Origin: Devosia sp. Root413D1
GTDB lineage: Bacteria; Pseudomonadota; Alphaproteobacteria; Rhizobiales; Devosiaceae
Reading direction: 5' to 3'
Length of the DNA stretch: 64,000 nucleotides
Assembly: GCF_001425235.1 (NCBI RefSeq)
Contig: NZ_LMEA01000012.1
Location: forward strand, 131,752 to 195,751
The notes under the pieces are model-generated. The model had not been told where the DNA came from and ran no database searches. It was given only the letters and a program-made list of their open reading frames with translations. Positions 19,988 to 29,935 of the stretch are shown piece after piece; positions within the stretch are counted from its first letter, which is position 1; each line of letters opens with the position of its first letter. The position numbers and the translations under genes are program-made.

Positions 19988-22096
19988 ATGCTCGACGCCA
20001 AGGCGCATACCCACCGCAACCTGAGGACATCCGACTGGTACAAGTCGGCGACGCGCTGGACGCAGCTGACGCTGGCCGAGGATGATCCGGTCAAGTTCGA
20101 CCCGGCCTTCTGGATCGAGGTGTTCAAGCGCACCCGCTCGAACGCCACCTGCCTCAGCGCCGGCGGCTATATCGCCTATTACCCGAGCAAGGTGCCGCTG
20201 CACTATGTCAGCAAGTTCATCGGCGACAGCGACCCGTTCGGGACGCTGGTCGAGGGCGCCCGGCGGTTGGGCATGCATGTGATGGCGCGCGTCGACCCAC
20301 ATGCCATCCACCAGGATGCCGCCGACGCGCATCCGGAGTGGATCGCCGTCGACCAGGACGGCAACCGGCGCCGTCACTGGGCCTTCCCCGAGGTGTGGGT
20401 GACCTGCGCCTATTCGGACTACAATTTCGGCTTCATGCCCAAGGTGCTCGAGGAGCTGACGCGCGACTACGACATCGACGCCATCTTTGCCAATCGCTGG
20501 CAGGGCCACGGTGTGTGCTACTGCGAAAGCTGCAAGACGAATTTCCGCGCTGCCTCGGGCTACGAGCTGCCGCGCCATGCCAACCCCGAGGACCCGGTGT
20601 GGATGGCATGGGCGGCGTGGCGCCGCACCGTGCTCACCCGGCTGGTCGTCGAGTGGGACGCGGCGATGAAGAAGATCAAGCCGCACACCAGCTTCATCCC
20701 GAACATGGGCTCGGTGTCGCTGATGGAGTTCGACCTCGAGGTCATCCAGCGCTATTGCCCGTTCCTGTGCGTCGACGACCAGGGCCGGCGCGGCACCGAG
20801 CCGATCTGGATGGCCGGTCGCAACGGCAAGCGTATGCGCGCCACCTTCCCGGATCGCCCGGCCATCCTCATCACCTCGATCGGCCCCGAAGAGGCCTATC
20901 GGTGGAAGGACTCGGTGACGACCGGGCCCGAGATGCAGGCCTGGATCGACAACGGCACCACCCAGGGGCTGCTCCCCTGGTTCACCAAGTTCAACGGCGT
21001 CGTCCCCGACAACCGCTGGGTCGAGCCGGTGGCCGACAGTTTCGGGCTCCACGCCGAGCTCGAGCCGGTGCTGGCCGCCATGCAGCCGGTCGCCGAGGTG
21101 GCGATCCTCGATCCGGCGACGACGTTGCGCCATCACGGCCAGGAGACCCGCGCCAGCGCCGAGGCCGATGACCTGGGGTTCTACCACGCGCTGGTCGAGG
21201 CCCGCATTCCGTTCGAGATGGTCTCCGACCAGGCGATGACATCAGGGCTGCTCGACCGCTTCAAAGTGCTGGTGCTGGCCAACTCGACCTGCCTCTCGGA
21301 CGAGCAGATCAGAACGCTCGAAGCCTATGTGGCGCGCGGCGGCAGCATCGTCGCGGCGCACGAGACCTCGACCCGTACGGCACTCAACCAGCCGCGCCAC
21401 GCCATCGGGCTCGGGCCGCTGCTCGGCGTCAGCCTCACCGCGCCGGCGCGTGGCCCGGTCAAGAACACCTATGTGGCGATCAATGGCCTCCATCCGATTT
21501 CGGAGGGGTTCGACGGCGCCAGCCGCATCATCGGCGGCACCCAGCTGCTGGCAGTCGATACCGTGGCCGATGCCGAGGTGCCGTTCCTCTATCTCCCCGA
21601 CTTCCCGGACCTGCCGATGGAAGAGGTCTATCCGCGCCAGGAGCCGCGCGGCGCCGCCGTGGTGGCGCGCCGGCACCAGGGCGGCGGCCGCACCGTCTAT
21701 TTCCCATGGAATATCGGCGGCATCTTCAAAGAGGTGCTGGCGGCCGACCACGCCCGGCTGATCGGCAATGCCGTGCGCTGGGCGCTTGGCAAGCCGCTCG
21801 ACGTCGAGGTCGAGGGGCGCGAGGTGCTCGACCTCGCGGTGCGTGCCGACGCCGACGGCATCGCGGTGGTGCTGCACAACCTCAACAATCCGATGATGAT
21901 GAAGGGTCCGATCCGCAGCGTCTTCCCGGCTGGCCCGCAGGTGGTGAGCCTCGCGATCCCCGAGGGGCGACGGTTTGCCGGCGCGAAGTTGCTGGTTTCC
22001 GGTCGCGAGGCGCATAGCCGCGTCGTCGACGGCCGGGTCGAGATCGACGTGCCGTGGCTCGAGACGCTCGAAGCCGTGCACGTGACCTGGGGCTGA
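19988..22096 (+). CDS. GHL6-like glycoside hydrolase with glutamine-amidotransferase-like domain
   Basis: 702 residues, cytoplasmic (no signal peptide). The first 330 residues resemble the hypothetical glycosyl hydrolase 6 (GHL6) TIM barrel: GTLVEGARRLGMHVMARVDPHA, HPEWIAVDQDG and the cysteine-containing CYCESCKTNFRAASGYELP. The middle (about 370-600) resembles the beta-galactosidase trimerisation domain with a glutamine-amidotransferase-like fold (LLDRFKVLVLANSTCLSDEQ, RTLEAYVARGGSIVAAHETS). A small beta domain ends the protein. Catalytic residues are not known to me. It lies directly after the binding-protein gene and before the permeases, so it likely acts on the imported glycoside. Confidence 0.75.
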   Translation: MLDAKAHTHRNLRTSDWYKSATRWTQLTLAEDDPVKFDPAFWIEVFKRTRSNATCLSAGGYIAYYPSKVPLHYVSKFIGDSDPFGTLVEGARRLGMHVMARVDPHAIHQDAADAHPEWIAVDQDGNRRRHWAFPEVWVTCAYSDYNFGFMPKVLEELTRDYDIDAIFANRWQGHGVCYCESCKTNFRAASGYELPRHANPEDPVWMAWAAWRRTVLTRLVVEWDAAMKKIKPHTSFIPNMGSVSLMEFDLEVIQRYCPFLCVDDQGRRGTEPIWMAGRNGKRMRATFPDRPAILITSIGPEEAYRWKDSVTTGPEMQAWIDNGTTQGLLPWFTKFNGVVPDNRWVEPVADSFGLHAELEPVLAAMQPVAEVAILDPATTLRHHGQETRASAEADDLGFYHALVEARIPFEMVSDQAMTSGLLDRFKVLVLANSTCLSDEQIRTLEAYVARGGSIVAAHETSTRTALNQPRHAIGLGPLLGVSLTAPARGPVKNTYVAINGLHPISEGFDGASRIIGGTQLLAVDTVADAEVPFLYLPDFPDLPMEEVYPRQEPRGAAVVARRHQGGGRTVYFPWNIGGIFKEVLAADHARLIGNAVRWALGKPLDVEVEGREVLDLAVRADADGIAVVLHNLNNPMMMKGPIRSVFPAGPQVVSLAIPEGRRFAGAKLLVSGREAHSRVVDGRVEIDVPWLETLEAVHVTWG

Positions 22097-22105
22097 GCCC
22101 CCGCG

Positions 22106-23092
22106 ATGCTGCGCTATATCCTCAAGCGGCTGATCTACATGATCCCGACGCTGATCGGGATGTCGATCATCGCCTTCCTGATCATCCAGCTGCCGCCGGG
22201 GGACTATCTCACCTCGATGCTGGCCTCGATGTCCGACAGCGGCGTCAACGTCGACCAGGCGCAGATCGCGCGCTATCGCGAGATCTACGGCTTCGACGAT
22301 CCGTTTGTCGTCCAGTACTGGAAATGGATCAGCGGCATCGTGCTGCGCGGCGACTTCGGCTACTCGTTCGAATGGAACCGGCCGGTCTGGGGGCTGATCG
22401 CCGAGCGACTGGCACCGACGCTGTCGGTCTCGCTGCTGGCGCTGCTGTTCGTGTGGGCCGTGTCGCTGCCCATCGGCATCTACTCGGCGATGCGCCGGCA
22501 CTCGGTGGGCGACTACGCCTTTACCTTGTTCGGCTTCATCGGCCTCGCCATTCCGAACTTCATCATGGCGCTGACGCTGATGTACCTCGCCTACCGTTAC
22601 ATGGGGCAGACGGTGGGCGGGCTGTTCTCGCGCGAATATGTCAACGCGCCGTGGAGCTGGGACAAGTTCGTCGACCTGTTGGCACACCTGTGGATCCCCA
22701 TCATCGTCATCGGCACCAACGGCACTGCGGCGCTGATCCGCATCCTCAGGGCCAATCTCACCGACGAGCTCAACAAGCCCTACGTCATCACTGCCAAAGC
22801 CAAGGGCCTGCCCGAGTACAAGGTGGTGCTGAAATACCCGGTGCGGATCGCGCTCAACCCGTTCGTGTCGGCGATCGGCTGGGTGCTGCCCGAGCTCATC
22901 TCCGGCGTCACCATCACGGCGATCGTCCTCAACCTGCCGATGATGGGGCCGCTGCTGCTGCGCGCCCTGACCGTGCAGGACATGTACCTCGCCGGCTCGA
23001 TCATCCTGCTGCTCGGCGTCCTGACGCTGATCGGCATGCTGATCTCGGACATTCTGCTCGCCATTCTCGACCCACGGATCCGCTTCAATTGA
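22106..23092 (+). CDS. ABC transporter permease, DppB type
   Basis: 328 residues, inner membrane. Begins MLRYILKRLIYMIPTLIGMS, with the family IQLPPGDYL motif just after. The EAA loop is seen as PYVITAKAKGLPEYKVVLKYPVRIALNP, and the end is SDILLAILDPRIRFN. It starts 9 bases after the GHL6-like gene and its stop overlaps the next start as TTGA. Part of the oligosaccharide-type importer. Confidence 0.92.
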   Translation: MLRYILKRLIYMIPTLIGMSIIAFLIIQLPPGDYLTSMLASMSDSGVNVDQAQIARYREIYGFDDPFVVQYWKWISGIVLRGDFGYSFEWNRPVWGLIAERLAPTLSVSLLALLFVWAVSLPIGIYSAMRRHSVGDYAFTLFGFIGLAIPNFIMALTLMYLAYRYMGQTVGGLFSREYVNAPWSWDKFVDLLAHLWIPIIVIGTNGTAALIRILRANLTDELNKPYVITAKAKGLPEYKVVLKYPVRIALNPFVSAIGWVLPELISGVTITAIVLNLPMMGPLLLRALTVQDMYLAGSIILLLGVLTLIGMLISDILLAILDPRIRFN

Positions 23093-24267
23093 CCCACGTA
23101 CATCTCGAAAGCGATGGCGCGGCGGAAGCCGGTCCGGCCATCACCCCGATCCGGCGGAGCGGCGGCAAGACCGAAATCGCGGTCGCCGGCCCCTGGACGC
23201 TGATCTGGCTGAAATTCGTGCGCCACAAGGTGGCAGTGGTCGCGGCGGTGCTTATCCTCGTGATGTACCTGATCGCCGCCTTCGCCGAGTTCCTCGCCCC
23301 GGCCCTGCCCGAAGCGGCCAAGCCGCAGTTCACCTACGCACCACCGCAGGACATCGCGCTGTTCGTCACCGAGACGGATGGCAGCCTCAGCTGGATGCCA
23401 CATGTCAAGGGCTACAAGCAGACCGTCGACCCGGCTTCGCTGAAGCGGACCTTCACCATCGACCCGGACAAAGTCGTGCCGATCGGCTTCTTCGTCAAAG
23501 GCCCGGCCTACAAGCTGTGGGGACTCATCCCGATGGACCTGCACCTGATGGGGCCGCTCAAATCCGGCGATACCATGTACCTGCTGGGCACCGACAAGCT
23601 CGGCCGCGACCTGCTTACCCGGCTGATCTACGGAACGCGCGTCTCGATGTCGATCGGCCTGATCGGCGTCGCCATCAGCCTCTGCCTCGGCGTGGTCCTC
23701 GGCTCGATCTCGGGGTTTTACGGTGGCTGGGTCGACCTCGGTATCCAGCGCGTCATCGAGGTGATCTCCTCGATGCCGACTATCCCCTTATGGCTCGGTC
23801 TTGCCGCGGCGGTGCCGCTCACCTGGTCGCCGCTGCAGGTGTATTTCGTCATCACGCTGATCGTCTCGCTGTTCGGCTGGACCGGCTTGGCCCGCGAGGT
23901 GCGCGGCCGCTTCTTCGCGCTCAGAAGCGACGACTTCGTCACCGCGGCGCGGCTCGACGGCTCGAGCGAACGGCGGCTGATCTTCCGGCACATCCTGCCC
24001 TCGCTCACCAGCCACATCCTCGCAGTGGTAACCCTGGCGCTGCCCACCATGATCGTCGCCGAAACGGCGCTGAGCTTTCTCGGCATCGGGCTCAAGGCGC
24101 CGGTGGTGAGCTGGGGCGTGTTGCTGCAGGAGGCGCAGAACGTCCGCACCATCGCCACCGCGCCGTGGCTGCTGATCTGGCCAGCCGGCGCCGTGGTGCT
24201 GACGGTGCTTTCCTACAACTTCCTCGGCGATGGCCTGCGCGATGCGGCCGACCCGTACGAAAACTGA
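23089..24267 (+). CDS. ABC transporter permease, DppC type, with large periplasmic loop
   Basis: 392 residues, longer than the usual 280-300. After a first membrane segment (VAVVAAVLILVMYLIAAFAE) there is an insertion of about 90 residues before the DppC signature YLLGTDKLGRDLLTRLIYGTR. This long loop is typical of importers whose binding proteins are large. The EAA loop is DFVTAARLDGSSERRLIFRHILPS. The TTG at 23089 overlaps the previous stop; the frame is open far upstream to 22054 but that part is antiphase to the DppB-type gene and not real. Confidence 0.88.
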   Translation: MTHVHLESDGAAEAGPAITPIRRSGGKTEIAVAGPWTLIWLKFVRHKVAVVAAVLILVMYLIAAFAEFLAPALPEAAKPQFTYAPPQDIALFVTETDGSLSWMPHVKGYKQTVDPASLKRTFTIDPDKVVPIGFFVKGPAYKLWGLIPMDLHLMGPLKSGDTMYLLGTDKLGRDLLTRLIYGTRVSMSIGLIGVAISLCLGVVLGSISGFYGGWVDLGIQRVIEVISSMPTIPLWLGLAAAVPLTWSPLQVYFVITLIVSLFGWTGLAREVRGRFFALRSDDFVTAARLDGSSERRLIFRHILPSLTSHILAVVTLALPTMIVAETALSFLGIGLKAPVVSWGVLLQEAQNVRTIATAPWLLIWPAGAVVLTVLSYNFLGDGLRDAADPYEN

Positions 24268-24277
24268 CGAGGGCGCC

Positions 24278-25996
24278 ATGGCAGACGACGATGTCATCCT
24301 CTCGGTCGAGAACCTCAGCATCGACTTCAACCTCAGGACCCACGTGCTGCACGCGGTGCGTGAGGTGAGCTTCGAGCTCCGTCGCGGCAAGACGCTCTGC
24401 CTCGTGGGCGAAAGCGGCTCGGGCAAATCGGTCACCGCCCGCGCATTGCTGCGCATCATCGACAAGAACGGCACCATTACCGATGGCCGCATCCTGCTGC
24501 GCGGCGCCGGGAGCGAGACCGACATCGTGCCGCTCAACGAGCGCAGCGCCGAGCTCCTGTCGATCCGCGGCGGTCGCATCGGGCTGATCTTTCAGGAGCC
24601 GATGAGCTCGCTGTCGCCGGTGCACACCATCGGCAGCCAGATCGTCGAGGCGCTGCGCCTGCACCAGGCGATGAACAAGGCGGAGGCCAGGGTCGCGACC
24701 ATCGAGCTGTTGCGGCAGGTCGAAATTCCCGATCCCGACAAGATGATCGACCGCTACACCTTCGAGTTCTCGGGCGGCATGCGGCAGCGCGCCATGATCG
24801 CCATGGCGCTGGCCTGCAACCCGGACATCCTGATCGCTGACGAGCCGACCACGGCGCTCGACGTCACCACCCAGGCCGAAATCCTCGACCTGATCAAGCG
24901 GCTGCAGCTGAGCCGCGGCATGGCGATGCTGCTGATCACCCACGACATGGGAGTGGTCGCCGAGGTGGCCGACGAGGTGGCGGTGATGCGCTACGGCCGG
25001 ATTGTCGAGGCGGGCAGTGTCGACGAGATCTTCCACGAGGCCCGCCACCCCTATACCCGGCAGCTGCTCGCTTCAACGGTACGGCTCGAGCAGAACCCGC
25101 GCGCGCTGACCCGCCCGGCCACGGTGTCCGACCCGACGAGCAAGCCGGTCCTCTCGGTGCGCGAGCTGAGCAAGTTCTATGGCGGCGGTGGCGGCCTGTT
25201 CGGCGGCGCCAGTTACGCCATCCGGGCCGTCGACAATGTGAGCCTCGACCTCTCCGCCGGCGAAAATCTCGGCATCGTCGGCGAGAGCGGCTCGGGCAAG
25301 ACGACGCTCGGCCGCCTGATCCTCAGAACCGTCGAGCCCACCTCCGGCACCATTACCTACAACGACCGCGAGGGTCGCGCCGTCGACGTCACCGGGCTCA
25401 GCAAGCGCGACCTGCGCGGCTTCCATCGCGACGTGCGGCTGGTGTTCCAGGATCCGTTCGCCTCGCTCAACCCGCGCCTCACCGTCAAGGACGTGATCGG
25501 CGACCCGCTATTCGTCGCCGGGTTGGCGCGGGGCGCCGCACTGGAACGGCGGGTGGGCGAACTGATGGAACTGGTCGGGCTCGACCCGCAGTCGATGGAG
25601 CGCTATCCGCACGCCTTCTCGGGCGGCCAGCGCCAGCGCATCGGCGTCGCCCGGGCGCTGGCGCTCGAGCCGCGCGTCATCATTGCCGACGAGGCGACCG
25701 CGGCGCTCGACGTCTCGATCCGCAGCCAGATCCTCGACCTCTTGCTCGACATCCAGAAGCGGCTGAGCCTCAGCTTCATCTTCATCAGCCACGACATCTC
25801 GGTGGTCCGCTATTTCTGCGACCGGGTGGCGGTGATGCACCGCGGCAAGGTGGTGGAGATGGGCACGGCCGAGCAAGTCTGCACCGCCCCCCATGAGGCC
25901 TATACCAGGGCCCTGATCTCGGCGGTGCCCCACCCCGATCCGCGCCACAAGCGGATGCTGCACCGTACGCGATTTACAGCCGAGGCCACGCCGTGA
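24278..25996 (+). CDS. Fused dual ABC ATPase (DppD-DppF type)
   Basis: 572 residues holding two complete ATPase domains in one chain. Domain 1 (about 1-270): [37 protein letters not shown]. Domain 2 (about 290-560): [37 protein letters not shown]. The second Walker B reads DEATAALD instead of the common DEPTSALD, but the catalytic Glu is kept. Fusion makes the ATPase dimer obligatory for this importer. The start is ATG 24278, 10 bases after the permease stop. The end overlaps the next gene as GTGA. Confidence 0.92.
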   Translation: MADDDVILSVENLSIDFNLRTHVLHAVREVSFELRRGKTLCLVGESGSGKSVTARALLRIIDKNGTITDGRILLRGAGSETDIVPLNERSAELLSIRGGRIGLIFQEPMSSLSPVHTIGSQIVEALRLHQAMNKAEARVATIELLRQVEIPDPDKMIDRYTFEFSGGMRQRAMIAMALACNPDILIADEPTTALDVTTQAEILDLIKRLQLSRGMAMLLITHDMGVVAEVADEVAVMRYGRIVEAGSVDEIFHEARHPYTRQLLASTVRLEQNPRALTRPATVSDPTSKPVLSVRELSKFYGGGGGLFGGASYAIRAVDNVSLDLSAGENLGIVGESGSGKTTLGRLILRTVEPTSGTITYNDREGRAVDVTGLSKRDLRGFHRDVRLVFQDPFASLNPRLTVKDVIGDPLFVAGLARGAALERRVGELMELVGLDPQSMERYPHAFSGGQRQRIGVARALALEPRVIIADEATAALDVSIRSQILDLLLDIQKRLSLSFIFISHDISVVRYFCDRVAVMHRGKVVEMGTAEQVCTAPHEAYTRALISAVPHPDPRHKRMLHRTRFTAEATP

Positions 25997-26775
25997 AGTT
26001 CTCCGCCAACCTGTCCTTCCTCTATCCCGAGCTCGGCTTTCTCGAGCGCTTCGCCGCTGCGGCGCGCGACGGCTTTCCGGCGGTCGAGTATCTCGGTCCC
26101 TATGCCGAGCCCAAGCAACGGGTTGCCGAGGCGCTGGTCGACAATGGCCTGGTGCAGGCGCTGTTCAACGTGCCCTCGGGCGATTGGGCCGGCGGCGAGC
26201 GCGGCATCGCCGCGCTTCCGGGCCGAAGCGAGGAGTTCCGCGCCGGCATCGCCACCGCGCTGGATTACGCAACGACGGTCCGCTGCGAAAAGCTCAACGT
26301 CATCGCCGGCCTCGTCGCCCCGGGCGCCGACCTCGAGGCGATGGAAGCGACGCTGGTCGACAACCTCAGATATGCCGCGCCGCGTTGCGCCGAAGCCGGC
26401 ATCAAGCTGCTGATCGAGCCGATCAACCTGCGCGACATCCCGCGCTTCTTCCTCTCGACCACGGCGCATGCCGAGCGGATCCTGGAGCGGGTGGGACACG
26501 ACAACCTCTACATCCAGTACGACCTCTACCACATGCAGGTGATGCAGGGAGACCTGCTGCCGACCTACCAGCGGCTACGTGAGCGCATCGCCCATATCCA
26601 GCTCGCCGATACTCCCGGCCGCAACGAACCCGGCACCGGTGAGATCAACTACGGCTTCGTGCTGCCGGCGATCGAGCGGCTCGGCTACGACGGATATTTC
26701 GGCTGCGAGTACAAGCCCAGGGCCGACACCAGCGCGGGCCTGGGCTGGATGCAGCCCTATTTGAGGAGCGCGTGA
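25993..26775 (+). CDS. Hydroxypyruvate isomerase-like TIM-barrel enzyme
   Basis: 260 residues, Hyi family (related to OtnI 2-oxo-tetronate isomerase). [11 protein letters not shown] and the conserved metal/catalytic glutamates in LLIEPINLRDIP and GCEYKPRADT are visible, with YDLYHMQVMQGDL and IQLADTPGRNEPGTGEINY as family hallmarks. The known reaction of the family is hydroxypyruvate to tartronate semialdehyde, which the next gene could reduce. GTG start overlapping the ATPase stop. Presence in a glycoside import operon is unusual, so the true substrate may be another short keto-acid or sugar. Confidence 0.88.
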   Translation: MKFSANLSFLYPELGFLERFAAAARDGFPAVEYLGPYAEPKQRVAEALVDNGLVQALFNVPSGDWAGGERGIAALPGRSEEFRAGIATALDYATTVRCEKLNVIAGLVAPGADLEAMEATLVDNLRYAAPRCAEAGIKLLIEPINLRDIPRFFLSTTAHAERILERVGHDNLYIQYDLYHMQVMQGDLLPTYQRLRERIAHIQLADTPGRNEPGTGEINYGFVLPAIERLGYDGYFGCEYKPRADTSAGLGWMQPYLRSA

Positions 26776-27650
26776 TGAAGATCGGTTTCATCGGGCTCGG
26801 CGTCATGGGACGGCCGATGGCCGGCCACCTCATCGCCGCCGGCCACGAGCTGTTCCTGCACCGGGTCAAGCCCGCCTCGCGGGAGCTGGTGGACCAGGGT
26901 GGCAAGGCGCTGGCATCGGCTCGGGAAGTGGCCGAGGCCGCCGAGGTGGTGATCCTGATGCTGCCCGATACTCCCGATGTCGAGCTGGTGCTGTTCGGCA
27001 AGGATGGCGTCGCCGACGGGCTGGGCCGCGGCAAGCTGGTCATCGACATGAGCTCGATCTCGCCGGTCGCGACCAAGGATTTCGCCGCGCGGATCGAGGC
27101 GCTGGGCAGCGACTATCTCGACGCCCCGGTGTCGGGTGGCGAAGTCGGGGCACGCAATCGCGCGCTCACCATCATGGTCGGCGGCAAGCCCGAAATGTTC
27201 GAGCGCGCCCGGCCGCTGTTCGAGGCGATGGGCAAGAATATCACGCTGGTCGGCGGCGCCGGCGACGGGCAGACCGCCAAGGTCGCCAACCAGATCATCG
27301 TCGGGCTGACCATCGAGGCGGTGGCCGAGGCGCTGAGCTTTGCGAGGAAAGCCGGGGCCGATGCCATGAAGGTGCGCGAAGCGCTGATGGGCGGCTTTGC
27401 CGCCTCCCGCGTCCTCGAGGTGCATGGCGAGCGCATGATCAAGCGCACGTTCGAGCCGGGCTTCCGGATCCGGCTGCATCGCAAGGACCTGTCGCTCGCG
27501 CTCGATGCCGCGCGGGCGCTTGACCTCAGCCTCCCCAACACGGCCGCGACGCTACAGCTGATGAACGCCGCCATCGCGCTTGGCGACGGCGACCGCGACC
27601 ATTCCGGCCTGATCCGCACTCTCGAGGTCCTGGCGGGCGACACGCCCTGA
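26775..27650 (+). CDS. 2-hydroxy-3-oxopropionate (tartronate semialdehyde) reductase-like dehydrogenase
   Basis: 291 residues of the beta-hydroxyacid dehydrogenase family. NAD(P)-binding GFIGLGVMGRPMAGHL at the N-terminus, substrate-binding DAPVSGGEVGAR, and the catalytic lysine in GQTAKVANQ. The C-terminal helical domain includes KDLSLALDAARA. ATG 26775 overlaps the preceding stop as TGATG; a GTG one codon upstream is possible. With the Hyi-like neighbour it would convert hydroxypyruvate to D-glycerate; L-threonate dehydrogenase-like activity is an alternative because that enzyme belongs to the same family. Confidence 0.88.
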   Translation: MKIGFIGLGVMGRPMAGHLIAAGHELFLHRVKPASRELVDQGGKALASAREVAEAAEVVILMLPDTPDVELVLFGKDGVADGLGRGKLVIDMSSISPVATKDFAARIEALGSDYLDAPVSGGEVGARNRALTIMVGGKPEMFERARPLFEAMGKNITLVGGAGDGQTAKVANQIIVGLTIEAVAEALSFARKAGADAMKVREALMGGFAASRVLEVHGERMIKRTFEPGFRIRLHRKDLSLALDAARALDLSLPNTAATLQLMNAAIALGDGDRDHSGLIRTLEVLAGDTP

Positions 27651-27728
27651 TCGGTCAGTAGCGCCCCTGCCCCACCCCGCGGCGGCTCACTCCGCCGTTC
27701 CAGCCGCTTTGTCTCCAAGGAGCCCCAG

Positions 27729-29831
27729 ATGCCCACCGACAAGATCCCGCAAGTGCCCTTCGGCGCTGTCTATTTCCGCAAATCCAACCCGCCGCGCGAG
27801 GATTGGTCGCGCGACTATCGGGTGGCGCGCGAGGACGGCCTCAACGTCTTCCGGCACTGGTTCATGTGGGCTGCGATCGAGCGCAAGCCGGGCGTCTACG
27901 ATTGGGACGACTACGATCGCCAGATGGACCTCGCGGCCGAGAACGGCATCAAGACGGTGATCGCCGAGCTCACCCACTCGGTGCCCGACTGGGCCTATCG
28001 CAAGTGGCACGATGCCCGACAGATCCGCATGGACGGACGGCCGCTCGCCAACCACATGGGTGTATCGTCCGCAAGCGGCGGCTTCGCCCATAACGGCGCC
28101 GGCGCGCTGACCTTGAACTGCCCCGAGGTGAAGGAGGCGGTGGGCAATTTCCTCACCGCGCTCGCCAACCGCTACAAGGGCCACCCGGGGCTGCTCGGCT
28201 ACGACGTCTGGAACGAGGTGAACTACTCGCCCGAGGTCGACTACTCGGAGTGGATGAAAGCCGACTACCGGCGCTGGCTTAAGGCCAAGTACGGCACGCT
28301 CGAGGCGCTGGCCGAGGCCTGGTACCGCTACTCCTATGCCGAGTGGGACGACATTGAGCCGCCGGCCGAGGTCGCCGCCTTCGCTGAGGGTCTCGAATGG
28401 CTCGAGTTCAAGCGTGAGAACTACTACGGCCAGATGCAGTACAAGATCGACACCATCCGCGCTGTCGACCAGGACTGCCTGATCGCCGCGCATGGCGTGG
28501 GTGGCGCCATTCCCAACATGGCCGCGGGCGGCTCGGACGATTGGCTGGCGGCCAGCAAGGTCGAACTCTATGGGCTGACCTGGGTACCGAGCCGGCGCGG
28601 CTTCAAGCCGTGGCAGAACTTCTTCGGCCCTGACATCACGCGCGCCGCATCGCGCGGCAAGAAGTGGTGGCATGCCGAGCGGCCCGGCGGCCCGCTCTGG
28701 CTGCAGCCGCAGGTGCTCGGCCGCGACAAGGAAGATGGCCGCGTCATGGACCCCGAGGATGTCCGCACCCTCACCATGACGTCGTTCGCCGCCGGCGCCA
28801 CGGGCGTACTCAACCTGCGCTACCGGCCGCTGCTCGACGGGCCGCTGTTCGGCGCTTTCGGCTCTTACGGCATGGACGGCTCACGCACCCCGCGCTCCGA
28901 CATGGCGAGCGCCATGGCCAAGTGGGCCAACGCGCCGGAACAGCAGCCGCTGTTCGAGGCGCGGCCGGTGAAGGGCGAGGTGGCGCTGCTGGTGATCCCC
29001 GAGGCGCAGGCCTGGGATTACCTGCTCAACCACCACCACAAGCCGGAGCTCTATCGCGAGGCGATGTGGGGAGCCTATCGCGGCCTGCTCGACATCGGCA
29101 TCCAGCCCGACTGGGTGCATATCGACGACATCGCCGAGGTCGACACCATCTATGCTCCCTACCCGATCATGCTGACCGCGGCGCACGCCCAACAGCTGGC
29201 GCAGTGGGTGGAGGCGGGCGGCACGCTGATCTCGGAGGCGACGCCGGGCTATTTCGGCGATCGCGGCAAGGTCGGCACGGTGCAGCCGCATAACGGGCTC
29301 GACCGGGTGTTCGGGGCACGCGAGGTCGATGTCGAGTTCATGCCCGACATCGCCGACCGCATCCGCTTCTCGTTCGACGGCAGCGACGGCATCACCGGCG
29401 GCGGCTTCCTCCAGGCGTACGAGCCGACCGCCGGCCGGCTGCTCGGCAGCTTCGCCGACGGCCGCAAGGCGGTGGTCGAGAACAGTTTTGGCAAGGGCCG
29501 CACGCTGCTGGTCGGCACGCACCCGGGGGCGGCCTACTTCAAGTCTGGCACGCCCGAGAACCTGAACTACTTCCGCTCGGTCTTCAGCTGGACCGGCAAG
29601 CACCGGCACGTCGATACGGGCAACCCGCAGGTCCACGCGCGGCTGCACCTCGGGCCCGACGGCGGCGCGCTGTGGCTGCTCAACCAGACCCGCTCACCGC
29701 AGCCGGTCACCCTGACGCTGGGCGCCACGCATGCCGACCTGAAACCCGTCGGCAGCTACTGGGGCGACGCAGGAGGCACCGCGACGGTGATCCCGCCGCG
29801 CGATGTCCTGGTGCTGAAGCTGGGTCGCTGA
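27729..29831 (+). CDS. GH42 beta-galactosidase
   Basis: 700 residues, no signal peptide, so it acts on imported oligosaccharides. Domain A TIM barrel: FGAVYFRKSNP, ARE-DGLNVFRHWFMWAAIE and LLGYDVWNEVNY, whose Glu is the predicted acid/base; WWHAERPGG holds the predicted nucleophile Glu. Domain B (about 415-610) is the trimerisation domain with EAQAWDYLL and QWVEAGGTLISEATPG, and domain C is a small beta domain. Length matches GH42 enzymes (about 650-700). 78 bases after the reductase gene, AAGGAG before the ATG. Last gene of the LacI-controlled cluster. Confidence 0.92.
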   Translation: MPTDKIPQVPFGAVYFRKSNPPREDWSRDYRVAREDGLNVFRHWFMWAAIERKPGVYDWDDYDRQMDLAAENGIKTVIAELTHSVPDWAYRKWHDARQIRMDGRPLANHMGVSSASGGFAHNGAGALTLNCPEVKEAVGNFLTALANRYKGHPGLLGYDVWNEVNYSPEVDYSEWMKADYRRWLKAKYGTLEALAEAWYRYSYAEWDDIEPPAEVAAFAEGLEWLEFKRENYYGQMQYKIDTIRAVDQDCLIAAHGVGGAIPNMAAGGSDDWLAASKVELYGLTWVPSRRGFKPWQNFFGPDITRAASRGKKWWHAERPGGPLWLQPQVLGRDKEDGRVMDPEDVRTLTMTSFAAGATGVLNLRYRPLLDGPLFGAFGSYGMDGSRTPRSDMASAMAKWANAPEQQPLFEARPVKGEVALLVIPEAQAWDYLLNHHHKPELYREAMWGAYRGLLDIGIQPDWVHIDDIAEVDTIYAPYPIMLTAAHAQQLAQWVEAGGTLISEATPGYFGDRGKVGTVQPHNGLDRVFGAREVDVEFMPDIADRIRFSFDGSDGITGGGFLQAYEPTAGRLLGSFADGRKAVVENSFGKGRTLLVGTHPGAAYFKSGTPENLNYFRSVFSWTGKHRHVDTGNPQVHARLHLGPDGGALWLLNQTRSPQPVTLTLGATHADLKPVGSYWGDAGGTATVIPPRDVLVLKLGR

Positions 29832-29878
29832 GGCCGGTGCGGTTACGGCCGGGCGACGGCTCCGGCGAATGACAAAGC

Positions 29879-29911
29879 GACACGGGCCGGGCATTACGCC
29901 CGGCCCGTGTC
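29879..29911. terminator. Bidirectional hairpin between convergent genes
   Basis: Perfect 14-bp stem (29879-29892 with 29898-29911, GACACGGGCCGGGC) with a 5-base loop, 48 bases after the GH42 stop and 25 bases before the L,D-transpeptidase stop. The position suggests a shared terminator, though flanking T-runs are weak. Confidence 0.7.
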
Positions 29912-29935
29912 GTATTCTCTGGGCACCCTCCGGGC

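Noticed and set aside
22054-23088. Long upstream extension of the DppC-type permease frame
   Set aside because: It overlaps the DppB-type permease out of phase and has Arg/Ala/His-rich shadow composition; the overlap TTG at 23089 is the natural start.
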